Assembly (NCBI GenBank): GCA_046316615.1
Contig: JBKDAN010000016.1
Location: 166,422-230,421 of the forward strand
Source of the DNA: BJHL01 sp040378885
Lineage (GTDB): Bacteria; Planctomycetota; Phycisphaerae; Phycisphaerales; UBA1924
Length of the DNA: 64,000 bases
Direction: 5' to 3'
Shown here: positions 8,159 through 14,270 of the stretch, piece by piece
Layout: each line of letters opens with the position of its first letter
Numbering within the stretch: position 1 is the first letter of the stretch
The notes under the pieces: generated by a model
The model's input: only the letters and a program-made list of their open reading frames with translations
The model's database searches: none
Told to the model about the DNA's origin: nothing
Position numbers and translations under genes: made by a program

Positions 8159-8301
8159 CATCACAACCTCACGACAATCGGCCAAGACGTTTCCTCCGTG
8201 CGACCATTACACCTCGCGAGCATTGCCTGCCTGCGTCGGGAATCGAACCCGATCCTGTTGGGGTACATGTAGTCCTGGGTGCATTCGTGGAAGCTGCGAT
8301 G
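8159..8301 (-). ncRNA. Y-RNA-like element 4, permuted tRNA-like with bulged C in closing stem
   Basis: Closing stem of 16 pairs interrupted by a single bulged C on the 5' strand (CATCGCAGCTTC-C-ACGA opposite TCGTGAGGTTGTGATG), recalling the bulge in the Ro60-binding stem of animal Y RNAs. Start element ACGAATGC, inner stem CCAGGAC/GTCTTGG. Module in order: T arm TCGGG-TTCGATT-CCCGA, an acceptor equivalent CGCAGGC/GCTCGCG with a 7-base loop, one A-C mismatch and one G-T wobble, then a D arm GTG-TAATGGTCG-CAC with the GG pair. Confidence 0.82.
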
Positions 8302-8320
8302 CGTTCGTGCATTTCTCCCT

Positions 8321-8491
8321 GCAAGTCTGGCTGACGCGAAGGCGACAAGATCGAACGAGAGTTGCCGAGTGCTCGGCAGCGCGAGGAATCGAACCTCGTC
8401 TCCGCGGCAGTGCCGCGGCGCTTACTCAAAGCTCGCATCCTTGGATGATGTACTCCCGTTCAGCATTCGCTCCCGCGTCTGCCGGACGTGC
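8321..8491 (-). ncRNA. Y-RNA-like element 3, tRNA-like in order D arm, anticodon arm, T arm, acceptor hairpin
   Basis: Closing stem of 15 pairs in 18 positions (arms 8321-8338 and 8474-8491), then GCGA/TCGC and the start element GCGAATGC. Inner 9-bp stem GAACGGGAG/CTCTCGTTC. Inside: a small CATC-CAAG-GATG hairpin, a D-arm-like GCTT/AAGC, an anticodon-arm-sized CCGCG/CGCGG hairpin whose 7-base loop lacks the U33 of a real anticodon loop, AGA, T arm CGAGG-TTCGATT-CCTCG, and an acceptor equivalent TGCCGA-GCAC-TCGGCA. The break point differs from elements 4, 6 and 8. Confidence 0.8.
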
Positions 8492-8506
8492 ATGTTGATC
8501 TGAAAG

Positions 8507-8660
8507 CCGAGGCCCGCCGATGCATGAGCGACAAGAAAGACCGAGAGTCGCCGATTGCTCGGCACGAGGAGTTGAACCTCATCTGCGACTTGTAAGGTCG
8601 CCGCTTACCAATTAGCTAGTACTCCCGCTCAGCATTCGCCCGCGCATCGGCGGGCCTCGG
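8507..8660 (-). ncRNA. Y-RNA-like element 2, near-complete permuted tRNA with UAC anticodon loop
   Basis: Closed by a perfect 17-bp inverted repeat (8507-8523 with 8644-8660) plus GGGCGA/TCGCTC. Start element GCGAATGC, inner stem GAGCGGGAG/CTCTCGGTC with one G-G mismatch. The module holds a D arm (TAGCT, AATTGGTA, AGC), a textbook anticodon arm GCGAC-CTTACAA-GTCGC (U33, anticodon UAC, A37), AGA, T arm TGAGG-TTCAACT-CCTCG and an acceptor equivalent GCCGA-GCAA-TCGGC closed by a GNRA loop. Every tRNA arm is present. Only the acceptor ends are fused and new ends opened before the D arm. Confidence 0.88.
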
Positions 8661-8672
8661 ATGGATGGAGTA

Positions 8673-8766
8673 GACGTGTTGCACGCTTTGACGAGTTGAT
8701 GATCAAGACGGTTTCGTGTGGAAAACGATGTATTCCTGATCGTGCATTCAAAGCGTGAAACACGTC
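8673..8766 (-). ncRNA. Y-RNA-like element 1, minimal stem-loop Y RNA
   Basis: First element of the array, starting 15 bases after the stop codon of the second Ro60 cistron. A 19-position closing stem with one mismatch (GACGTGTT-T-CACGCTTTGA against TCAAAGCGTG-C-AACACGTC), start element TTTGAATGC, 8-bp inner stem GATCAGGA/TCTTGATC, and a small terminal hairpin (GTTT/AAAC) instead of a tRNA-like module. It resembles a classical two-part Y RNA made of a Ro60-binding stem and a loop. Confidence 0.82.
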
Positions 8767-8780
8767 CCGACAGTTGTCAT

Positions 8781-9749
8781 TCAGTTGATGGTGACCCTCT
8801 CGATCATGTCGACCCAGTGATCATGGCTTTGGGGGCCCTTCACAAAATCGGCGATGACGTTGAAGACCGCGTCGCTGAAGCCGCCCACGTTCAGCACACC
8901 TGTATCACTGCGAGCCTGAACAGTTCCATACGGCTGAAGGTCGATCGCGACCAGCTTCGCCTGCGGACTGCGATGCTTGAAGTGTTGCCACTGCTTCGTC
9001 GTTTCCGTCGGGCCGTTGGCTGTCGACGTATCGATCCACGACTGGTTGTCGCTCACGAATGCGCAAACATCGCCGGTTTCCTTCTCACGATTGAGTAGCT
9101 TCAGCGGCGCCGAGCAGTTCGTGCCGCCCGCAGGCAGCGACGCAAGCGTCTTGGCGTTGGTCATCACGCTGTCACGCGGGTTGATAGTCGCTTGTACGAC
9201 ATCATCGCTGAATGGAATGACCCGTGCCAGCGGGTTGCGCCGCAGGATCGCGGCGGCGAACAACGCCGCAACGTCGACACATCGCACCGAAGTGGTGCCG
9301 CCGCCTCGCTGGCCCGTGACCGGGCTCTGCATCGACCCTGAAACATCAAGGAAGATGAAGACTTTCGCGGGCTGCTCCAGCCCATCGCGCATCACCGTGA
9401 ATGCAGGCACGTTCTCCATCGCGATCTCCATCGCATCCTGCAGAGCCTCACGCACTTCCGCGGGCACGGCAGGGTCTGCGTTGTGATACGCGACCATGAG
9501 CTGATACGGCAGTACTCGCGAACGAGCGATCTGTTCGCGATCGCGCAGCTTTTCAGCCACCAACCGCACCGTCTTGGCGTCGTCAAACGCCGCGTGGCGT
9601 GCAAAGGTGTTCAGGTTCATACGCGTCGACTGCCACGGGCTCTTGCGAGCCAGCGCGATCCAGTGCTCCACATCGAGCGGCAGGCTCGTAAGCATGTCCA
9701 TCGGGACATCAGGAACATGGGCATTTTCAATCTTGTTGTCGAGTTCCAT
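8781..9749 (-). CDS. rsr: Ro60/Rsr C-terminal cistron: end of TROVE ring plus VWA domain
   Basis: 322 aa. The N-terminal ~120 residues continue the HEAT-like TROVE repeats of Ro60 (VPDVPMDMLTSLPL, TRMNLNTFARH, VLPYQLMVAY, ALQDAMEIA). A von Willebrand factor A domain with an intact MIDAS (DVSGSM, residues 135-140; GGTN; SDNQSW) follows. Ro60 is a ring protein that binds Y RNAs and misfolded RNA. In Deinococcus it works with PNPase. Together with the upstream 216-aa cistron the length is about 538 residues, the size of one normal bacterial Ro60. ATG 9749 has AAAGG 8-9 bases upstream. The cistrons are 106 bases apart with a 6-bp hairpin (CGCGAC/GTCGCG, 9782-9796) between. So this looks like a real gene split, not a frameshift. 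Confidence 0.93.
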   Translation of the reverse strand: MELDNKIENAHVPDVPMDMLTSLPLDVEHWIALARKSPWQSTRMNLNTFARHAAFDDAKTVRLVAEKLRDREQIARSRVLPYQLMVAYHNADPAVPAEVREALQDAMEIAMENVPAFTVMRDGLEQPAKVFIFLDVSGSMQSPVTGQRGGGTTSVRCVDVAALFAAAILRRNPLARVIPFSDDVVQATINPRDSVMTNAKTLASLPAGGTNCSAPLKLLNREKETGDVCAFVSDNQSWIDTSTANGPTETTKQWQHFKHRSPQAKLVAIDLQPYGTVQARSDTGVLNVGGFSDAVFNVIADFVKGPQSHDHWVDMIERVTIN

Positions 9750-9855
9750 GGAAGAGACCTTTCATACGAGGGGCTGCGTCGGCGCGACATCGTCGCGGGC
9801 CGCCCGGCTCGTCTATGTGTTGTGAACGTGATTGGAGTGAGCTGTCTCTGGCGGC

Positions 9856-10506
9856 TTACGCGACCAGGGATCGCTTGAACGCTTCGTACTCACGCACGAG
9901 AGGCGGCAGTTGCGATTCGTCCACGCTCTTGCCGATCATGTGGGCGTAGAGCGCGGCGCGCATCGCGTTCGCAGGCTTGGGGTGAACCATCTTGATGATG
10001 TCTGCGAGGCTCGGGTCGTTGCCGACCTGTGCCCGGAAGATCGCATCATCACCACGCTTCTCCAGCCACTGACGCACCTTGCGCTTGGGCAAGCTGCCCA
10101 AGCTCTTGCGGCCAGTCGTGCCGCTTCGCATGATCTGCACAAACGTGCGGAGCATGCGAGGCGAGTCGATCACGCGGTCAAAGGTCACATCGAACAGAGC
10201 CTTATCCCGCGTGCTGAGGTGAGCCACGAGCAGCGCGGGCATGTCCTTCATGTGACCCTTGTCGCGTGCCGTAATGGCGACCTTCGCGACAAACGCAGGT
10301 GAGCACTTGCTCGCGAAGCCGAGCACGTCAGCGAGCTGATCAGATGCATTGGCATAGAACGTGTCGTTCAAGCAGCCGGTCAGCGCGTACTGCGCGAGAG
10401 CCTGCTGAGGCGTGAGCGAGTACGCCTTGCCGCCTGCTTCGTTTGTTGCGTTAACGGGCGGCAAGAGCTTGCCCAGGAGCGAAGCGAAGAGATTCTTGTT
10501 GGCCAT
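9856..10506 (-). CDS. rsr: Ro60/Rsr N-terminal cistron: first half of TROVE ring
   Basis: 216 aa beginning MANKNLFASLLGKLLPP. Typical Ro60 N-terminal features are visible: TPQQALAQYALTGCLNDTFY, LADVLGFASKCSPAFVAKVAITARDKGHMKDMPALLVAHLS in pieces, the LRTFVQIMRSGTTGRKSLG loop that in Ro60 lies at RNA-binding helices, and VRQWLEKR. It stops after VREYEAFKRSLVA, exactly where the second cistron resumes the family pattern. Start 10506 is preceded by AAGGAG. It is the first gene after the sigma-54 promoter. The two products presumably assemble into one ring. Whether they stay together is untested. Confidence 0.92.
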   Translation of the reverse strand: MANKNLFASLLGKLLPPVNATNEAGGKAYSLTPQQALAQYALTGCLNDTFYANASDQLADVLGFASKCSPAFVAKVAITARDKGHMKDMPALLVAHLSTRDKALFDVTFDRVIDSPRMLRTFVQIMRSGTTGRKSLGSLPKRKVRQWLEKRGDDAIFRAQVGNDPSLADIIKMVHPKPANAMRAALYAHMIGKSVDESQLPPLVREYEAFKRSLVA

Positions 10507-10554
10507 GATGAGCTCCTTGCGAAGTGTGCTCAAGAAAGTCGAGTGTGGTCCCAG

Positions 10555-10580
10555 CCCCGGTGGCCCGAGTGCCACCGGGG
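10555..10580 (-). promoter_or_regulatory. hairpin in the 5' leader of the Ro60 operon
   Basis: Perfect 10-bp stem CCCCGGTGGC (10555-10564) / GCCACCGGGG (10571-10580) with a 6-base loop. It lies about 7 bases downstream of the predicted sigma-54 start point (near 10587) and about 49 bases upstream of the first ATG. No T run, so it is probably a 5' mRNA stabiliser or a protein or Ro60 binding site rather than a terminator. Confidence 0.65.
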
Positions 10581-10597
10581 CGGACGAAAGGAGTAGT

Positions 10598-10614
10598 TGC
10601 AAGTCTCGTGCCAA
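10598..10614 (-). promoter_or_regulatory. sigma-54 promoter of the Ro60-Y RNA-rtcB operon
   Basis: Minus strand reads TTGGCACGAGACTTGCA, matching the -24/-12 consensus TTGGCACG-N4-TTGCA. GG at 10612-10611 and GC at 10600-10599 have the required spacing. Predicted start near 10587. It faces the first Ro60 cistron and lies beside rtcR, whose product is a sigma-54 activator. This is the strongest regulatory site in the window. Confidence 0.95.
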
Positions 10615-10639
10615 GTGTGCAAGTGGCAGTGCACCGATG

Positions 10640-10690
10640 GAAACGCCGTTTCAGCTCCGCCGTGCGCTCAAACACGTATACATTGGTATA
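10640..10690. promoter_or_regulatory. candidate RtcR enhancer dyads
   Basis: Two small inverted repeats lie between the sigma-54 promoter and rtcR: GAAAC-GCC-GTTTC (10640-10652) and TATAC-ATTG-GTATA (10677-10690). Sigma-54 activators bind upstream dyads, so these are candidates. The second overlaps the rtcR -10 region and could allow autoregulation. Binding is inference. Confidence 0.4.
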
Positions 10691-10692
10691 AT
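10684..10692 (+). promoter_or_regulatory. extended -10 promoter of rtcR
   Basis: TGGTATAAT, a perfect -10 box with the extended TG motif. No good -35. The expected start (about 10699) leaves only 4-5 bases before the ATG at 10704, so rtcR mRNA is probably nearly leaderless. Confidence 0.75.
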
Positions 10693-10703
10693 AAACTAGA
10701 CAG

Positions 10704-12332
10704 ATGGCTCAATCAGATACCCCATCTCGCCCCTTGGTCGCGATCGGCATGCTTGGCACCCAGCTCGACCTGGGTGCATCGAGCAAGCGATGGGAGAAGT
10801 GGCGCCCCACTGTGGCGCTGTGCCAGCAGCCCGACCTGGTCATCTCTCGGCTTGAGTTGCTCGCGGGCTCTCGCTGGGCGGATCTGCGCAAGCAGGTGAC
10901 CGCCGACATCGAGCAGGTGTCGCCTGAGACCAAAGTCGTCCATCACACCATGGACATCCGCGACCCGTGGGATTTTGAAGACACGTACACCTCGCTCCTC
11001 GCTTTCGCGAGCAAGTACCCGTTTGATCCTGAACGCGAGGATTACGTCGTCCACATCACCACGGGCACCCACGTGGTGCAGATCTGCCTCTTCCTGCTGG
11101 TGGAGTCTCGTCGTATTCCCGCTCGTTTGGTGCAGACCTCGCCCGCCATGCGCACCAACGACCCCGCGGGCACTGCCAAGGTCATCGATCTAGATCTCAC
11201 CAAGTACGCTTCGCTTGCGTCGCGTTTCGCCCGCGAGCACCGTGATGCCATCGCCACGCTCAAGTCGGGCATTCGCACCCGCAACAAGGCGTTCAATCGC
11301 ACGATTCAGGACATCGAGCATGTCGCCGCCAATGCAATCGACCCTATGTTGCTGCTCGGTCCCACGGGGGCCGGCAAGAGCCAGCTCGCCAAACGCATCT
11401 ATGAACTCAAGCGCGCACGGCATCTGGCGACCGGCGCATTTGTCGAAGTCAATTGCGCCACGCTTCGCGGCGACAGCGCCATGAGCACGCTGTTTGGTCA
11501 TCGCAAGGGTGCATACACCGGTGCAGCTAGCGAACGAGCAGGTTTGCTGAAAGCCGCTGACAAAGGCGTGTTGTTTCTGGATGAAGTGGGGGAGCTGGGC
11601 CTCGATGAGCAGGCCATGCTGCTGCGCGCGCTGGAAGAGAAGCGATTTCTCCCTCTGGGCAGCGACGAGGAAACCCAAAGCGAGTTCCAACTCATCGCTG
11701 GCACCAATCGCGATCTGTACGTTGATGTCCGTGCCGGCCGCTTCCGTGAAGACTTGCTCGCACGCATCAACCTTTGGACATTCCGACTGCCCGCCCTTCG
11801 AGATCGTCGCGAAGACATCGCACCGAACATCGACTACGAACTCGAGCAGGTCGCGACGCGCACGGGCAAAAGCGTGCGGTTCACAACAGAAGCTCGCGAT
11901 CAGTACTTGGAATTCGCCCAAAGTCCCGTCGCCACGTGGAACGGCAACTTTCGTGACTTGTCCGCCAGTGTCACGCGTCTGGCGACGCTGGCGGAAGGTG
12001 GCCGCATCACGCCGGCGGTTGTCGAGCAGGAGATCGCCCGCCTGCGATCCGCGTGGCATGTTGACCAGCCGAAAGACACAATCTCCGAGCGGCATGGCGA
12101 TGGCATCCTGTTCCGCGTCCTCGGCCCGCGTGCAGACACGCTCGACCGTTTCGATGCCGTGCAGCTTGCAGATGTGCTCCACGTATGCGCACGCTCACGC
12201 ACCTTGAGTGAGGCCGGTCGCGAGTTGTTCGCCGTCAGCCGCGCCAGCAAGACAAGCGTCAACGATGCTGATCGCCTGCGCAAGTACCTCGCCAAGTTTG
12301 GCGTCACGTGGGAAGCGATTCGTAGCGCGTAA
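10704..12332 (+). CDS. rtcR: RtcR, CARF-domain sensor and sigma-54 transcription activator
   Basis: 542 aa. N-terminal CARF-like sensor domain (about 10-175) with GMLGTQLD and the ligand-site motif HITTGTHVVQI (117-127). Central AAA+ sigma-54 interaction domain with Walker A GPTGAGKS (219-226), the sigma-54-contacting loop GAYTGA (269-274), Walker B GVLFLDE (288-294), and a C-terminal helical DNA-binding region. RtcR is known to activate rtcBA from a sigma-54 promoter after RNA damage. Its ligand is linked to cleaved RNA with 2',3'-cyclic phosphate ends. Divergent from the Ro60 operon whose consensus promoter lies 90 bases away, so control of that operon is very likely. Confidence 0.97.
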   Translation: MAQSDTPSRPLVAIGMLGTQLDLGASSKRWEKWRPTVALCQQPDLVISRLELLAGSRWADLRKQVTADIEQVSPETKVVHHTMDIRDPWDFEDTYTSLLAFASKYPFDPEREDYVVHITTGTHVVQICLFLLVESRRIPARLVQTSPAMRTNDPAGTAKVIDLDLTKYASLASRFAREHRDAIATLKSGIRTRNKAFNRTIQDIEHVAANAIDPMLLLGPTGAGKSQLAKRIYELKRARHLATGAFVEVNCATLRGDSAMSTLFGHRKGAYTGAASERAGLLKAADKGVLFLDEVGELGLDEQAMLLRALEEKRFLPLGSDEETQSEFQLIAGTNRDLYVDVRAGRFREDLLARINLWTFRLPALRDRREDIAPNIDYELEQVATRTGKSVRFTTEARDQYLEFAQSPVATWNGNFRDLSASVTRLATLAEGGRITPAVVEQEIARLRSAWHVDQPKDTISERHGDGILFRVLGPRADTLDRFDAVQLADVLHVCARSRTLSEAGRELFAVSRASKTSVNDADRLRKYLAKFGVTWEAIRSA

Positions 12333-12420
12333 TGAATGCCAGACCCACCCGGTTCTCCTTGACGCAGCGAGCCACCCTAAAGTCACGCGAAGTCGAGCGA
12401 AGAAGAGGGCGGCAGTTTTC

Positions 12421-13452
12421 ATGATTTCCATCGATGGTTCTGTGGGCGAAGGCGGCGGACAGATTCTCCGCACGTCACTCGCCCTTTCCGCTGCGCTGGG
12501 CATCCCGTTCACAATCTCCAACATCCGCAAGGGCCGCGACAAGCCGGGCCTCATGCGTCAGCACCTCACCGCTGTCATGGCAGCCAAGCGCATCTGCGAC
12601 GCTCAAGTCACTGGCGCCGCCGTTGGCAGCACACAGCTCACCTTTGAGCCCGGCGCACTGCACGGGGGCGACTTCACATTCTCCATTGGCACCGCGGGCA
12701 GCACCACCATGGTCATGCAAGCCATTCTGCCCGCGCTTATGGTCGCTCCGCAGCCATCCCGCATCACGATCGAAGGTGGCACGCATCAGACTCACGCGCC
12801 GCCGTTCGAGTTCTTCGCCAAGGCGCTCGTGCCGCTCATGAATCGCATGGGTCCTCGCATCACCACGCGCCTTGATAGACACGGCTTCTACCCCGCGGGC
12901 GGCGGCCGCATCGTGGTCGATGTCACGCCCGTCACGGTTCTCGCGCCGCTGCATCTGCCCTCGCGCGGCGAGCGTGCCAAGCCTCGCCTCACCATTCTGC
13001 TGGCCAAGCTGCCCATGGCCATCGCACTGCGCGAACGTGAGAAGATCATGGAGAAGCTCACGATCGACGCGCCCATCCACTGCATCGAGTACACCGATGC
13101 TTCGCACAGCGCAGGCAATGTGGTACTGGTCGAAGTGCCCAGCGAGCACGTGACCGAGGTGTTTTCCACGCTCGGCGAAGTGTCCCGCCCCGCCGAGTCC
13201 GTCTGTGACGAAGTGGTGCGTGATGTCCGCCAGTACATCAGCACGGAAGTTGCCGTGGGCAAGTATCTCGCCGACCAGCTCATGGCGCCGATGGCAGTCG
13301 CCGCCGCGCTGAGCAAGCAGTGTGGCGGCGTATTCACCACGTTGCCTCTCTCCATGCACGCGCACACGAATCTGGGCACGATCGCCGCAATGACAGGCGT
13401 CACCGCGGCTGCGACGGGCGACCGCGTGGTGACGGTCAGCATCGGTTCCTAG
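12421..13452 (+). CDS. rtcA: RNA 3'-terminal phosphate cyclase RtcA
   Basis: 343 aa. Converts RNA 3'-phosphate ends to 2',3'-cyclic phosphates with ATP, providing ends that RtcB can ligate. Begins SIDGSVGEGGGQILRTSL, the family signature. Also visible are RKGRDKPGLMRQHL, FSIGTAGSTTMV, EGGTHQTHAPP and, near the C-terminus, the HAHTN segment likely to carry the adenylylated His. It lies 88 bases after rtcR on the same strand, unlike the usual rtcBA pairing under the sigma-54 promoter. Thus RtcA may be made with its regulator rather than with the ligase. Start ATG 12421 is the first codon of the conserved domain. Confidence 0.96.
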   Translation: MISIDGSVGEGGGQILRTSLALSAALGIPFTISNIRKGRDKPGLMRQHLTAVMAAKRICDAQVTGAAVGSTQLTFEPGALHGGDFTFSIGTAGSTTMVMQAILPALMVAPQPSRITIEGGTHQTHAPPFEFFAKALVPLMNRMGPRITTRLDRHGFYPAGGGRIVVDVTPVTVLAPLHLPSRGERAKPRLTILLAKLPMAIALREREKIMEKLTIDAPIHCIEYTDASHSAGNVVLVEVPSEHVTEVFSTLGEVSRPAESVCDEVVRDVRQYISTEVAVGKYLADQLMAPMAVAAALSKQCGGVFTTLPLSMHAHTNLGTIAAMTGVTAAATGDRVVTVSIGS

Positions 13453-13497
13453 CAGATAGGGAGACAAGCGGGGCACGCGCCCGCCTACCTTCCATGC

Positions 13498-14028
13498 GTG
13501 CAATGTCCGTTCTGCAATACCGACAACGACAAAGTCATCGACAGCCGCAGTAGTGACGGCGGCAAGGTGATTCGTCGTCGCCGCGAGTGCCTCGCGTGTT
13601 CACGACGTTTCACGACGTACGAGCGCGTCGAAGAAACCGCGCGACTCGTCGTCGTCAAGCGCGACGGTCGCCGCGTGCCCTTTGAACGGGAGAAGATCGC
13701 CAAGGGCATTCTCTCCGCGTGCGGCAAACGCAAGATTCCTGAGGACGTCAAGCAGAAGGTCATCGACGAGCTCGAAGAAGAACTGCATCGCCAGTTCGAT
13801 CGCGAGGTTCCAAGTCAGATCGTGGGCGAGCGTGTCATGGCTCGTCTTCGCGACATTGACGAGGTGGCCTACATCCGCTTCGCGAGCGAGTACTACAAGT
13901 TCCGGAGCGTCGACGAACTCAAGAAGCAGCTCGAACTGCTCGATGGCCGCGTCCGCGATGTGAAGGATCAGCAAAAACTTTTCGACGACGCGCCGCAGCA
14001 GCCACTTACTGCAGCGAAGAAGCTCTGA
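13498..14028 (+). CDS. nrdR: transcriptional repressor NrdR
   Basis: 176 aa starting at GTG (QCPFC follows). NrdR represses ribonucleotide reductase genes in response to dATP/ATP. The N-terminal zinc ribbon has CPFC and CLAC pairs, then RRRECLACSRRFTTYER. An ATP-cone occupies about 49-139 (VVKRDGRRVPFEREK, KGILSACGKR, VAYIRFASEYYKF). The tail is longer and variable. It lies 45 bases after rtcA and could be read through from it, but a functional link is unlikely. Confidence 0.95.
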   Translation: MQCPFCNTDNDKVIDSRSSDGGKVIRRRRECLACSRRFTTYERVEETARLVVVKRDGRRVPFEREKIAKGILSACGKRKIPEDVKQKVIDELEEELHRQFDREVPSQIVGERVMARLRDIDEVAYIRFASEYYKFRSVDELKKQLELLDGRVRDVKDQQKLFDDAPQQPLTAAKKL

Positions 14029-14270
14029 AAGTAATTACATCAACCGCCGTGGAATCCGCTGGCGTAGTGCCCTTGTGGCTTCGTGGTGGCCGGCTTTGTC
14101 GCTTTGGCGACTTTCTTTGAAGTCGGCGTCATTTTGGGACGTTGTTACATGGGACCGCCGATGGCTGACCTCGGGATTTCAGGAGGTTGCCTTTTGTGGT
14201 TCTTTGTGTGAGAATGCCAGGCGAAAGAATGCTCGGCCGAGATGGGCGGTCGAAGGCTCGGAGGATGACA

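Noticed and set aside
7560..8640. cluster of ordinary tRNA genes
   Set aside because: T-arm and D-arm sequences are present, but the arm order is permuted, acceptor strands are joined by short loops, and no 7-bp acceptor stem with free ends or CCA is possible. Each lies inside a longer stem with Ro60-type elements.
9750..9855. frameshift or intein explaining the split Ro60
   Set aside because: There is a stop codon, a 106-base spacer with its own ribosome site and a new ATG. No alternative frame continues the protein and no intein or intron motif is seen.
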